From contig CM053329.1 in the NCBI GenBank assembly GCA_028583605.1, forward strand, positions 13,378,501 through 13,442,500: 64,000 bases of DNA, in the 5' to 3' direction. The first letter of the stretch is position 1; every line of letters starts with the position of its first letter. The DNA is from Dastarcus helophoroides. Lineage: Eukaryota > Arthropoda > Insecta > Coleoptera > Bothrideridae. The position numbers and the translations under genes were made by a program. Shown here in pieces: positions 32,031 to 44,900 of this stretch. The notes below the pieces were generated by a model. That model searched no databases, had not been told where the DNA came from, and worked only from the letters and a program-made list of their open reading frames with translations.

Positions 32031-32990
32031 CTATTCGCAAGTTAAAACACCAACTTGGCGCCTTTGTTTAGAACAGTTTTGTTTGAATCGCAGAAGATAT
32101 GCTGTAATACGTTTTAGCTTAGTGACTGAGGAATATCTGAGAAAAAAGTCATTCTTTTGTGAAATTAGATGTGTAGACACATTTAAGTTTTTTCTTTTTT
32201 CAAAATCAACTTCAGGAATGGAGCTAGTTGACGTGATAGGGCAGTCTTCTCGATCTTGCAAAAACCACTTAGGTCCGTTCCACCATAAACTTTGGGTTAG
32301 TAGTTGGTCAGGGTAAAGGCCTCTGGATATTGCATCCGCAGGATTATCTGCAGTTTTGACATGTTGCCACTTGTATTTACTGGTGTTACTTTGAATATCG
32401 GCCCTCTGTTGGCTATGAATGTTTTGCATGCAGTTGGTGAAGAAGCAAGCCAACATAATACGATTGTGGAATCTGTCCACAAGTAACAACTGTCAGTATA
32501 TACTTTTAAACTGGGTACTACCTTAGTAATTAAATGTGATAATAACTGAGCCGCACATAATTCTAGCCTTGGCACACTTATGGTTTTAAGTGGTGCAACT
32601 CTTCCTTTAGAGCAAAGAATTTTAACAGCAACATTTCCGTTTTTGTCTGAGGTTCTAACATTAATGCAAGCACCGCAGGCTCTTTGACTGGCATCACAGA
32701 ATCCATGTAGACTCAGATGTGTGTATTCTGAGAATGTAGTGACTTGTCTTGGTACAGAAATATTGTTTAATGTAAGTAATTGTTTTTGTAAGTGACCATT
32801 GCTTGTGCTTATCTGGTGGTAATGTCTCATCCCAATCTAGACTAAGTTGCCAAAGTCTTTGCATCAGTAATTTTTTTTTTGAATCCATGTTCTCCAATTC
32901 CCAATTTTTTTTAATTTGATCGCTTAACATTTCGTTAATGTTTAAATTGCAGGAAGTGACATTTAAATTATGTCTTGAATTGTGAGTCAT
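32031..32990 (-). pseudogene. BEL/Pao pol remnant: RNase H region joined to protease end, reverse-transcriptase core missing
   Basis: The minus-strand frame passes from NWELENMD (end of the protease-RT linker) straight to KKKLLMQRLWQLSLDWDETL, which in BEL/Pao lies after the reverse transcriptase. No YVDD-type active site or fingers/palm sequence is present between them. Downstream are HGFCDASQRACGACINV, SVPRLELCAAQLL and TDSTIVLCWL of the RNase H region, then after a frameshift ADNPADAISRGLYP and LWWNGPKWFLQ. The element therefore lost most of its reverse transcriptase by deletion, and it also carries frameshifts. Confidence 0.78.
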
Positions 32991-34843
32991 TCTTCCAGAA
33001 ACAACCCAACCAAATTGTGTGTTTTGTAATACAGGATTATTTTTATGTGATGTAATGTAATTTTATTGGGACATGGTACATGAAAGAAAATTTCAGCTCC
33101 AATCAAAATATCAATTTTGTTAGATGTTACAAAATCTGGATCTGCTAACATGATTCCTGAAGGAATTTCACAAGATGACACGTTTATGTTGACCATAAGC
33201 AATTTTTCTGTGATTTTCGGTAAAACAAAACAATTGAGATTTGTTTCATATGAAGTGACCCGTGATGATAATTTCACTGTAACTAATCCTGAAATGATAC
33301 AGAGCTGTTTATGCCTCTAATTGTCATATGTTCCTGTGTCGGTTTGAGGTTTAACAACCCGTTTAGGTTTAACAACCTACAACGTTTCTGTAGTTATAAA
33401 ATTTGACTGAGAACCTGAGTCCAGTAAGACTCTGCAGGCAATGCATTTACCATTAGCGTTGGAAACATTTATTAACGCTGTGGTTAATAACACTTGTGAC
33501 ATTGAATTATTAGTGTGCAATGTATCTTGAATCATATTTTGAGTAAAATTTGATTGTACGACTTGTGTAGCCTTACTTAAATTACTTGAATCTCCTGCTT
33601 CCAACGAAGTATGCGTGTTACCTATATTAAATTCAGAATTTTCTAAATGTAACAAGGTATTGTGTTTCTTCGAACATTTTTTACATGGACCCAATTGACA
33701 TTGATTGTATGTGTGATTATAGCCCAAGCAATTTAAGCAAAGACGCAATTTCTTTGCTTCTGAAATGCGATCATTCACATTCATATTTAAAAATTTTTCA
33801 CATGTAAAAAACTTGTGTGGCCTTGTACAAATGGTGCATTGATCACCTTTTGATTTATTCTTTGCCTGTGTGGCAACAAATGTGTCTTGAACCTTGTTAG
33901 GTTTGAATTGTGCGTTTGAATTTTTGTGAGTAGTCGATTGCAACTGTGTTGTCTGATTACCCACATTTCTCTGCAATGATTCTAATAAATTACATCTATG
34001 CTGCAAAAACTCACTGAATTCTCTATAGGTTGGTTGCTCTTTTTCAAGAGCTCTTTTTTCCCATTCTCTATGTGTTGTTTTATCCAATTTGGAGGATAAT
34101 AAAAATATTAAGAACATGTCAAAAAGATCTCTATCTGTGTGATCCATTGATTTTAATGCTCTAATGTGTCTCTGAAGTGTGTCAAAAAATTGTCTTAATC
34201 CAGGAAAACTCTCCTTTTGTAGCCATTCAAACAATGTTTTGATATGACTCAAGTATATAAGTTTTTTATTTTCAAAACGATTCTTTAATAATTCAAGTGC
34301 GACTAAATAATTCTGTTCTGTTGTTTCTATAGCTTTAATTAATTGCAAATCATCCCTTTGTAATGATGATCTTAAGTAGTGGAACTTCTGAACTGCAGGT
34401 AGACATTTGTTTGTATCAATAAGAGATTAAAAAAGCTCGAAAAAGTCATTCCACTCCTCATAAGTGCCACTGAATCCTGGAAGATTAATTGGAGGTAATT
34501 TAATTTGGGAGCTTAATTCTGCAAAATGTGGTGCTTCTGGTGAAAAAACTAATGAGTGCTTATTGTACTTTTCTAATAAATCATCTGCCCTAGCACATGC
34601 CTCAAAGAAACTATTTTCAAACTCTTCTCTTTCTTCACTATTAATAATTTTAGTGATCAACTCAATTTCTGTTTGAATCTCGTTGAATTCGTTTAAACAA
34701 GTTTCTAATTTGGCCCTTCTCATTTTTAATTCACTGTAAGTTTTATGCGTCTCAAATGTATTTAAATAATTTATAAATCTGCTTATTTGCCCTTTAATGG
34801 TTTCTATTTGATGATTAAGTTTATCCATTCTCTTTCTTGCCAT
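32987..34843 (-). pseudogene. BEL/Pao gag and protease remnant
   Basis: One reading frame on the minus strand with several in-frame stops (after the EWNDFFELF motif, and after FITTETL). Gag: an N-terminal coiled-coil-like stretch, then IKLPPINLPGFSGTYEEW, the hallmark of DUF1759-type gag. Next is a CCHC knuckle (LCLNCLGYNHTYNQC, C-x2-C-x4-H-x4-C) preceded by CTICTRPHKFFTC. The aspartic protease begins at RVLLDSGSQSNFI and continues to DILIGAEIFF. Stops are few, so the decay is moderate. Confidence 0.82.
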
Positions 34844-34850
34844 TAAACGG

Positions 34851-35911
34851 TTATATACAGGAAATGCGAAAGGTCAATATTGGACAATGAAGAATGATAG
34901 AAGCCGCTTCCTGCTTACAGGAATTTTGGGAAAAATAGCACAAATTTTGAGCAATCATTTAATGTCATTAAAAAAAACTGCGTTTTAGCAAAAGGAAAAA
35001 AAAGGAGGCCTTTACCATTTTTATAATTCGCTAAATGACACTTCGCCGGGCCCCGGAACATTTGCCCTCCTTCCTCGGTGGGCTTACCTACTCTTTAAAT
35101 AGTTGATTTGTTTTTTTTTTATATTCATATATTTTATGAGTTATGAATGGCAACTCACTTCTAAAATTTAATTGCAAATTCAAAAACCTTGAGGACCCGT
35201 TGACTGTAAATTCGAAACGGGAATATTTCTTAAATTATTTCTTTTAAAACACTTGGCCATTCTGAGCTTTTCGAAATTTAGATTGTTTTTAAAATCACAG
35301 ACTTACATTTTTAGTGTTTACTTTTTCTTAAAATTGTGACTTTAAAACTCAAAATTTCGAAATTTTCTAGGAACTTTTAACTTATTTTTGATGCCGACTA
35401 ATAAACCTATATTCTAATTTCGAAATTTGAATATTTTCTAGCAGTTTTCTTTGGAAGCTTTGATTAGAGTCTCAAAATCTCGACTATTTTTTTAAAATTT
35501 AGTAATGAAAATTGGAGATTTGAAGCTAAAGTTGATGAAAAAGTCGAAATTTCGACAATAAACTCCAAATGTTAAGGAAAAGTTGAAATTTAGCTACAAA
35601 TTCGAAATTTTAAGGAAAAGTTAAAATTTCGCGATTTAAAATCATGCAAAATTCTCGAAAAAACTCGAAATCTTGAAAGTTAAATTTGAAGTTTGAACAA
35701 AAATGTTAAAATTTCGAATTGCCCATTTTTTTAAATATTAAATTTCAAGAAAAAACTTTCAATATTTACATACAAATTTCGAGATATTTTAGAATTTAAG
35801 TTTTCCAGAGTTTTTTCGAGTACAATCTTAAAACTAGAGGCATTTTTCTTCAAACTCTAGACTTGGGATGAGTCAAAATGTTCTAATTTAAACTTTTAGC
35901 TGAAAATGTTA
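34851..35911. other. Non-coding stretch 3' of BEL/Pao gag (upstream on minus strand), AT-rich filler
   Basis: A GC-richer patch at 35040-35090 (CGCCGGGCCCCGGAAC) could belong to the element's 5' leader. I could not match a primer binding site. The remainder is AAATTTCGA-type filler. Confidence 0.45.
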
Positions 35912-36241
35912 CAATTAAAATTAAAATAAAAGTTGAGATTTTTGCAAAGAAATTTCTATAAAGGACCCAAAATCTCCAAAAAAAAATTTTAGATTAATTT
36001 CAAGATTTCTGTCAAAACTCTGAAATTAAATCTTGAAAGGTCCAGATCCCAATTCAAATAGTTTTTTAAAAAATTGCTGATTTAAATTCATTTTAAGCGT
36101 ATATTGTCACAATTACTTGAAAAAAGTAAAGTTTTTGACATTCATAAGCTGGAAATATAAAGAAGCGAAAATTTATAGATTAACTTCAAAAGTTCCACTT
36201 TAAACTAGACACTTCAACTAAAATCGGGACATCCCCCATAT
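35912..36241. repeat. Right arm of the ~325 bp inverted repeat pair
   Basis: Ends GGGACATCCCCCATAT and mirrors 30103-30422. The gypsy remnant begins within about 20 bp of its outer end. Confidence 0.8.
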
Positions 36242-36380
36242 TTTTTTAACCAGAATAAAAACTCAGGCAAGCAAATGCGAATTTGACAATTTACTCGACC
36301 AAATGCTAAAAGACAAGATAGTGTTTGGAATCCGATCGAATCAAATAAGAGAGAAATTGTTAACATAAGATAAACTAGAC

Positions 36381-36740
36381 TTGACCAAAGCTATAACAAT
36401 CTGTAAAACTAGTGAACAAGCCTCCAAACAACTAGACGAGTTCGCAGGTAAAAATAAAGCAGATAAAGTACTAGCAGTGATAAATAAAGACATCAAAAAT
36501 AAACAAAATAAATATTTTGACTGCAAGAGATGTGGTACAAACCATAAATGCAGAGAATGTCCAGCATTTAACAAACCGTGTACTAAGTGCAATAGAAATG
36601 GTCATTTTGCCAATATGTGCCGCACCAAGAGGAAACATCCCAAACAGAAAAATAGAGTGAATACAGTAGAAGAAAACTCAAATAGTTCTGAAGATGAGGT
36701 ATACATATCAGCTATAAGTGCCGGAGGAAAGAAAGACTGA
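36381..36740 (+). pseudogene. gypsy gag C-terminal part with two zinc knuckles
   Basis: Residues include FDCKRCGTNHKCRECPAF and CTKCNRNGHFANMC (the second is C-x2-C-x4-H-x4-C), then a basic and serine-rich tail ending at a TGA. Binding of the element's RNA is the family role. The upstream gag is truncated. The protease follows with FIAKLDTGALCNVLP (about 36770-36815), then a broken frame. Confidence 0.75.
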
Positions 36741-37169
36741 ACAGAAAAAATAAAAGTTGGAAAGGTGAAATTCATTGCCAAACTAGATACAGGAGCACTG
36801 TGCAACGTGTTACCGAGACACTTAATGAAAAAACGAAGGCAAGTCTGAAACCAAGCCGAACAAAAAATTTAATAAGCTACACAGAAGATAAAATGGCAGT
36901 TCTAGGCGAAGTAGCGCTACGTTGTGAAATAAAAAACGAAGAAAACAACATTATATCAAGGTAGTTGAAGAAAAGGTTACACCGAGGACTTGATACCTGT
37001 GAAAAGTTAGAACTTATTGCAAGGGTGAAAACACTGAACGAAAGTGAACGTAAAGATGACATCTTCGAAGGTTTAGGCTGTTATAAAGATTATGAGTATG
37101 ATATTGACCTAATCGAGAACCCAAAACTTGAAATTAAACCGTCAAGAAGAAGTCCACATGCTATGAGAT

Positions 37170-38378
37170 GAGGTAAAGCAAGAACTTGATAGAATGGTGA
37201 AATTAGACGTCATAAAACCAGAAACAGAGCCGACCCCTGCTGTAAGTCCTATGGTAATTGTAAGACAAAAAGGCAAAATAAGAATCTGTATAGATTCATC
37301 AGATGTAAATAAAAACATACTGAGACGTTATTTTCCACTTACTACTATAGAGGAAATTTCAGCTAATATTAAAGGTTCTAAATTCTTTGCATTATTAGAT
37401 TGCACGAAAGGATTCTGGTAGATTAAACTTTCAGAAAGAACACAAAAAATATTAACTTTTACTACCCCATGGGGAAGATATTCTTTCAAGAGACTTCCGT
37501 TTGGAGTATCATCAGCACCCGAAATATTCCAAGAAATTTTAACAAATTTGCTCAGTAAATTCAAAAATGTAAGAGTATCAATCGATGACATTTTTATATA
37601 TGCAAAATGTAGAGAAGAACTACAAAAAACCGTTAGTGAAGTCATAGAAACACTAAAGAAATCGGGCTTCAAACTTAATAAAAATAAATGCATTTTTGAA
37701 TCGGAAAGAATAAAATTCCTGGGACACATTGTTTCAGCAGACAGACTAGAAGTAGACCCAGAAAAGTAGAAGCTATACAGGCAATGAAGACAGCAATGAA
37801 CAAAACAGAGCTACAGACTGCTAGGAACGATCACATACCTAAATAAATTTATTCCGAAAATGTCTGACCTAACAAATCCACTGAGAGATTTATTACAGAA
37901 AAATACAAGCTTTATATGGGAAATTCATCACGAAGAAGCTTTGAACAAAATAAAACAAGTTCTTAAAAGTCCTCCAGTATTGAGACTATATGATGTAAAC
38001 AAATCTGTAACATTAAGCGTAAACGCAAGTTCAAAAAATCTTGGCGCTGCATTTCTTCAAGAAGGACAACCAATAGTCTATGGAGCAAGAGCATTAACAA
38101 AGTCTGAAGAGAATTATCTGCAGATTGAAAAAGAAGCACGCGCTATACAGTTTGGATGTAAGAAGTTTCACGAATATGTTTATGGTAAAGTGGAATCAGA
38201 CCATAAGCCACTTGAGAAAATCTTCAAGAAAAACATAGAATCTGCTCCACTGAGATTGAAACGCATAATATTCAATCTTGTACCATACGCACCAAAAGTC
38301 ATATTTAAAAAAGGCACAGAAATACCCTTAGCAGACTTTCTTACTCGAGACTGCGATGCATCTAATCTGAAATATTAA
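37170..38378 (+). pseudogene. gypsy reverse transcriptase and RNase H, stop-interrupted
   Basis: Reverse transcriptase: VKLDVIKPETEPTPAVSPMV, RICIDSSDVNKNI, FFALLDCTKGFW followed by TAG at 37420, RLPFGVSSAPEIFQ, then VSIDDIFIYA, where the usual Y before the DD box is S. RNase H: LSVNASSKNLGAAFLQ (the first acidic residue is N), YLQIEKEARAIQFG and SDHKPLEKIF. A further TAG at 37767 and a frameshift lie between the two. Not functional. Confidence 0.8.
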
Positions 38379-38624
38379 CAAGAAGAAAATTTGAAAATCA
38401 CAGTAATACTACCTATGTCACTTAACGCAAAAGAGGAATTAATTACAGCTACAAAGGAAGATCCACATTTACAGCTACTACTTCAGACAATCAAGGATTT
38501 CCAGAAAAAGTCAGTGAACTTCCCACAGAACTACAACACTATTTTAACTTTAAAGAAGAATTGAGCTATCTCAAAGGAATAATTTTTACAGGAAATAAAA
38601 TTGTAGTACAAATTCACAGATCCC

Positions 38625-38830
38625 TAAAATGCTGAAGGATATTCATCAAGAACATGCAGATATACAAAGCTGTTTAAGAAGAGCACGACAAATTCTCTAC
38701 TGGAAGGGATAATATAACGACATCATAAAACTAGTTAAAACATGCTCTGTCTGTGAACAAACACAAAAAGACAATATTAAAGATATAGTGCTAGTTAAAA
38801 AGATTCCTACACTGACCACAAAAGAAAACT
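38625..38830 (+). pseudogene. gypsy integrase zinc-finger remnant
   Basis: MLKDIHQEHADIQSCLRRAR followed by ILYW and, after a stop, CSVCEQTQKDN recalls the H-H-C-C finger of gypsy integrases. The catalytic core is absent. Confidence 0.6.
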
Positions 38831-38918
38831 AATTGGTAGGATCCGAAGAAAAACTAACAGTTAAGTAATTAAAATACATAAAAAGTAACAATACAAAAAA
38901 AGACTTAATTTTAACTAT

Positions 38919-38924
38919 TTTATT
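38919..38924 (-). terminator. Polyadenylation signal of Vps34
   Basis: TTTATT on the plus strand (AATAAA on the minus strand), 44 bp after the Vps34 stop codon. Confidence 0.6.
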
Positions 38925-38967
38925 ATACAAATTTTCCTTAAATCTAAATTATCACATGTAACAATAC

Positions 38968-41900
38968 TTATTTTCTAATTAATTGTGTAATTTTATGTAT
39001 CTGTTCAACTATGGCTGGCATAACAGCAGAAACCGAAGAATCAATTAAATATTGAATATAATGTACAGCTTCCTCTTCCCCAATTTCCAGTCTTAATTTA
39101 TCCTGAACCTTCCTAACAGCTTTATCCGGTTCCAGGGCGATATCAGGCACACTGGCGTCTACCATTAAGGAAAATAGATTCAACATCAAGTTGGCATGCC
39201 TGCAACAACCACCTGTAACTTTGAAATTGATCAATTAGTTAACAAACCGCCTCAGGTGAAGAAAAGCCGTATAACACTGCTTCCGAAACTCCTGATAATG
39301 CTCAGAGTTGATACCACCCATCGCCTCCACCATTTCTTTGCTCAGTCGCATGGGGGGCGGCAATGGTTTGGGGTCGCGCCCTAAGATATAACCGAAATCT
39401 ATGTGGAATAACTTGCCACAGGGCGTAAGTAGAAGGTTGTCCATGTGGCGGTCGCCAACGCCCAAAAGGTACGTTATCACGCAGTATCCGGCACAGGAGC
39501 GAACATACGTATCCATAATGTCAGGGGCTATGCCATAGGGACCGTTTTCTTGCGGGTGGTGCTTCCTGAAGTAATTCTGAATACTACCTGTAATGCCCCC
39601 AAAAATGTATCGATTATTTACGACAATGAGTTTAAAAGAATTTTTTGAATGTTAGTCGTAATTACTGGAAAAACTTCGAATTTTAATACTGAGGCGAAAT
39701 CATTAGGAAAAAACTGTAAAATTCAAATTTAAACTAGGAGAAATTGACATTTTAAGTTCAAAGTCAAAATGTCTCAATGTTTTTGATTTTAACCAATATA
39801 GACCCACTGTTACGTTTTCGCATCACTTTTGATGTGTCAAAACAAACAATTGGGCGCATTGACATCAAAAATAAAAATTTTAACATCGTTTTAAATAAAT
39901 TTCTATTTATTTTTCGAAATTAAGATATTTTTGCTAAATTTAGCATTTCGTTCCATAGTTTCGGATTTTAACTCGAAAAACAAAGTGAGATAACAGTCAA
40001 CATTTCTAGTTACTCCTCTTACAGCTTAAATATCAAAAATTTTATTTTCTGTTTCTTCAGATTTCAACTCAAGCAAAGAAAACTCAAGAAGAAATGGCTC
40101 CAAATAAAATTCCAAATTTCTATAAAACTGTGGAGAGAAAAATCAAAAATAAATCAGTATTACCTTCAGCTGCCAAAGCTTCCGCAACCGTAATAGAGTC
40201 GATGAATTGCACAAACCCGTGTTTAGTGCTAGTGGCCAGAACCTTATACGGAGTCAGCTTCAAATCCAAGTTTTCCTTCCTGAGCAACTTGTCCATGAGC
40301 GTGATCATTTGCAAAATGAGCTGATCCTGTCTCAGGTCGTCGCCATGTTTAAAAATGGCAACATACTCCTCATTATTAGTAGTAACGAAATACAATTTAG
40401 ACGGCATAAGCGCCGATTTGAATAAGCTGCCCTTCTCCGGGACGATACCTTTAATTATAACCTCGGGGTCCAAGGGGAACGGGATTGGGTCGAAATTGGT
40501 AAAATTGAATTTAAAACTGTCTGGATCGGCCAGAAGCTGTTGGAGTTTCTCCGCCTTTTTCTTTCTATCTCCGCGTTCTCTCGATACCGCTTTTACTAGT
40601 TTGACGATTTTGTCGATGAATTTCTGTTGTTTGGAGAGCACGATTCGTCGCTTTTGCATTTCTGGGCTACCTTTTGCTAGGGTTTGGGAAAAGGTTTTCA
40701 TTACGGTTAAGTACATCTCTCTAACGACGACCTTAAAGAATACCAAGAATTATAATTAGTTAAATTTATTATGAGTTGAGGATTTTGATTTTAGTTTTGA
40801 TATTGGTTCTCTATTGTAGTGTTTCCCAAAGTGTGATACCCAAGGTATACGGGAAGAGTTTGGTGGGGGTACGTGCTGCACCGGGCGGCTGCAGATGACT
40901 CAAAAACTAAATATTGTTTGGATAAACGTAAAAAAACTAACTTAATCAGCTTGCATAGCTTTAAAGAGTTCGTGCAAATTGCAGAATAATGTTTTGTTTA
41001 AATTCTTTGATATGTTCAACAGACGAACACCTTCCTCATTTATATATTAGTTAGGACACAATTTTTTAACGAAGGGTACTCGTCACGAAAAATTATGGAT
41101 AGGGTACACAGATGTCGAAAGTTTGGGAAACACTGCTCTACTGGGTTGTCAATTGAGCAAATGGAACATCATCATAAAAAAAGTCTAAAATTCAAGAGTC
41201 TGTATTAAAATAGAGAAGCTTAATTCAAAACGAATTTACTTTGCAATCAAATAAGGACGATTCGAACTCACGTCTTGTTTAATGGCTGGATCTTGATCCT
41301 CGCATTCGATGAAAAGATACCAATAGAAGTAGTTTGCCAAACTTGAATTTTTCGAAGCTCTCTGGATCAAAAACGAGGCGAGATCGTTAATCTCTTCCTC
41401 TTTGTTCATGTGATGTTGCAGTGTGTCCGTATTGGCGGAATCCGTGTAAACGTTTGGGTTTTCCACGACGTTTTCCGATCTATTTTCGTTGTTGTCGACC
41501 TCGATGACGCTGTTCACGTTAGAATCCGCAATTTGATCTGCTTGAGTATAACTAGAAGATCTATGCAATACGTTCTCATTGGTTATTGTGCTATTGCTCT
41601 CTTTGCTATCTTTTTTCTCCAGCTGAGGTTCGAGATCTTCAGGAAGGATGTTGTCTCTGGCGGGAGACACTCGAGCGTAACCTGTAAAATAACTTAATGA
41701 CCTACGCATCTTAAACACGCAGAAGTAGTAAAAGCCCAGCTGGAAGAAGAACAAGGGGGGATTAGCAGGCGGAAAAACAAGAGAGGGGAACAGTTAGAAA
41801 GAGAGCAACAAGCTGGAGGAAGAACAAGGAAAGCGGTTGGAAGAAGAACAAGAAAAGCAAGAAAGAGCAAGAGGGTGGGCAGTTGCAATGGCTGGGACAG

Positions 41901-44900
41901 CTAGATTAGGAACAAGAAGACCCAAGAGGGATACCAGCGGAAAGAACAAGGTGACCAGCTGGAAAAACAAAAAAAATACCATCTAAATCTAGAAGAACAA
42001 TGAACAACATAAAAGAGTCAGTTGAAAGGAACAAGGGAATCAACCAGAAGAATAACAAACTGGGAGACGACAAAAGGGAGAAGAAGTACCAGAAAGAGCG
42101 CAGCTGAAAGAAGAACAAGACAAAGATTAGTCGACAGAAAAACAAGAGAGAGACCAGTTCGAAAACAAGAAAAAGACCAGTTGGAAGAATAAAGGGAGCA
42201 TCTGAAGTAACATGAAGAAAGCAGAAAAAACAAGAAAATGAGTTGCAAGAGTAACGAAAAGACATATAGAAAACAAAAAGAATACCACCTAAGAGAAGAA
42301 CAAAAGGTAGTCCAAGAAGAAAAACAAGATCGATAACAATTAGAAGAACAAGAAGACTAATTGGAAAAAAAATCAAACCAAGAAGAAAAAGAAGATCGAC
42401 AACAACTAGAAGAACAAGAAAACCAGTTAAAAAAACACAAAAACAGTTGGAAGAATAAGGAAATTAGCTGAAAGAGCAAATGGAGAACTGCTGGAAGAAT
42501 TACAAGACAAAGATTAGTCGACAGAAAAACAAATGGGAGACCAGTTCGAAAAACAAGAAAAAGACCAGCTGAAAAAATAAAAGGAGCTGAAGTAACATGA
42601 ACAAGCAGGAAGAACAAGGAAATCAGTTGGAAGAGTAACAAAAAGACATATAGAAAACAAAAAGAATACCACCTAAGAGAAGAACAAAAGGTAGTCCAAG
42701 AAGAAAAATAAGACCGATAACAATTAGAAGAACAAGAAGAGTAATTGGAAAAAAGGTAGACCAAGAAGAAAAAGAAGATCGATAACAATTAGAAGAACAA
42801 GAAGACCAAAGAAAACACAAAAGCAGTTGGAAGAACAAGGAAATTAGCTGAAAGAGCAAATTGAGAACAACTGGAAGAAGTACAAGAGTATCGCCTGGAA
42901 GAACAAGAGGGGGAAGAGCTACAAGAAAAATAAGAACACTAGATGAAAAATGAGCAAGAAAGAAAGTAGCTGGATGAAGAGCAAGGAAATCAACTGAAAA
43001 AGCAAGAGAAAGAGCAACTGGAAGAGCCTGAAGAAAAGAAGAAGAAGGCCATTTGAGAGAAGAACAAAAGGAAGATCAAGAAGAAAAACAATGTCGAAAA
43101 TAGTTTAAAAATAATAAATAGTTTAAAGACTAGAAGTTAAACTTAAAAGACTAAAAGACCCGCTGGAAGAATAGGAAAAGCAGATGGAATAACAAGGAAA
43201 TCAGATGGAAGAGCAAAAGGGAGAACAGTTGGAAGAAGAACGAGGAGATACAGAGTAGAAGAGCAAGAAAGAAAGCAACTGGAAGAAAAACAAGAAAGTA
43301 AACATCTGGAAGAAGAACAAGGAAGTTAACTGGAAAAATAAAAGGAAGGACAGGAAGGAAGAACAATAAAATACCAACTGGAAAAATAAAACGAGCATAG
43401 TATCTGAAAAAAAGATTATCTGGAAGAACAAAGGTATCAATCGGAAGAAAAACAAGATTGAGAACAGTTATAAGAAGACCACCTGGAACAAGAACAAGAA
43501 AAATAGCTAACTGAACAAAAAAAGTAGTTAGAAGGACAAGAAAATCAGCTGCAAAACCTAAAGAGAGAACATATGGAAGAAAAATAATGCCAAAAATAGT
43601 TTAAAGAAGGAACAAGAAGATCAGCTGAAAGAACAGGAAAAGTAGTTAGAAAAACAAGGAAATCAGCTGGAAGAGCAAAAAGGAGAGCAGTTCGAAGAAG
43701 AACGAGGAGATGCAGAGTGGAAAAGCAAGAGAGAAAGCAACTGGAAGAAAAATAAGAAAGTAATCATCTGGAAGTAGAACAAGGAAATTAACTGGAAAAA
43801 CAAAAGGAAGGACAGGAAGAAAGAACAATTAAAAAACCAACTGAAAAAATAAAACGAGCATAGTATCTGAAAAAAGATGAATGAATCATCTAGAAGAATA
43901 AGGGCATCAATCGAAAGAAGAACAAGGGCATCAACCGAAAAAAAACAAGATTGAGGACAGTTTTAAGAAGATCACCTGGAAGAAGAACAAGAAAAGTAGC
44001 TAGAAGGACAAGAAAAGTAACTAGATGGACAAAAAAAGAGAGCTGGAAGAACAAAGAAATCAAATGGAAGAGCAAAACAAGGGCATCAACCTAAAGAAAA
44101 ACAAGATTGAGGACAGTTATAAGAAAACCACCTGGAAGAAGAACAAACAAAAAATAACTAGAAGGACAAGAAAAGTAGCTAGATGGACAAAAAAGAGAGC
44201 TGGAAGAAGAAAGAAATCAGATGGAAGACCGAAAGGGCGAGCAGTTGGAAGAAGAACGAGGAGATACAGAGTGGAAAAGCAAGAGAGATAGCAACTGGAA
44301 AAAAAAAGAAAGTAAACATCTGGAAGAAGAACAAGGAAATTAACTGGAAAAACAAAAGGAAGGACAGGAAGAAAGAACAATTAAAAAACCAACTGAAAAA
44401 ATAAGACGAGCATAGTAACTAAAAAAAGATGAATGAATCATCTGGAAGAACAAGGGCATCAACCGAAAGAAGCACAAGGGCATCAACCGAAAGAAAAACA
44501 AGATGGAGGTCAGCTGTAAGAAGACCACCTAGAAGAACAAGAAAAGTAGCTAGAAGGACAAGAACAGTAGCTAGAAGGACAAGAAAAGTAGCTAGATGGA
44601 CGAAAAAAGTAGTTAGAAGGACAAGAAAATCAAATGCATGACCTAAGGGGAAACAGATGGACTAAAAAGAATACCAAAAATAGTTTAAAGAAGGAACAAG
44701 CAGACAAGAAGCTAAAAGAACAGGAAAAGCAGTTAGAACGAGGAAATCAGCTGGAAGAGCAAAAAGGAGAGCAGTTGCAAAAAGAACAAGTAGATAGATT
44801 GGAAGAGCAAGAGGGAGAACATCTGGAAGAGAAACAAGATCACACAAGAACATTAAGAACACCAGATGGAAGAAGAACAAGAAATAAAACAGCTGGAAGA

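Larger units (their letters stand above)
30700..34850 (-). mobile_element. BEL/Pao LTR retrotransposon remnant, minus strand, LTRs not identified
   Basis: Gag, protease, RNase H-region and integrase parts follow in BEL/Pao order on the minus strand, with in-frame stops, frameshifts and a large internal deletion. I could not find a pair of LTRs. The outer sequence on both sides is instead a long inverted repeat. The separate entries describe the coding remnants. Confidence 0.85.
36255..38830 (+). mobile_element. Ty3/gypsy retrotransposon remnant, truncated at both ends
   Basis: Gag knuckles, protease, reverse transcriptase, RNase H and the start of integrase follow in gypsy order on the plus strand. 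There are many in-frame stops and shifts, and no LTR is seen. The sequence stops just after the integrase zinc finger, about 90 bp before the Vps34 polyadenylation signal. It separates the convergent ALDH and Vps34 genes. Confidence 0.85.

Noticed and set aside
35040..35095. Possible BEL/Pao primer binding site in the GC-rich patch
   Set aside because: I could not pair it with a tRNA 3' end or find an LTR end beside it.
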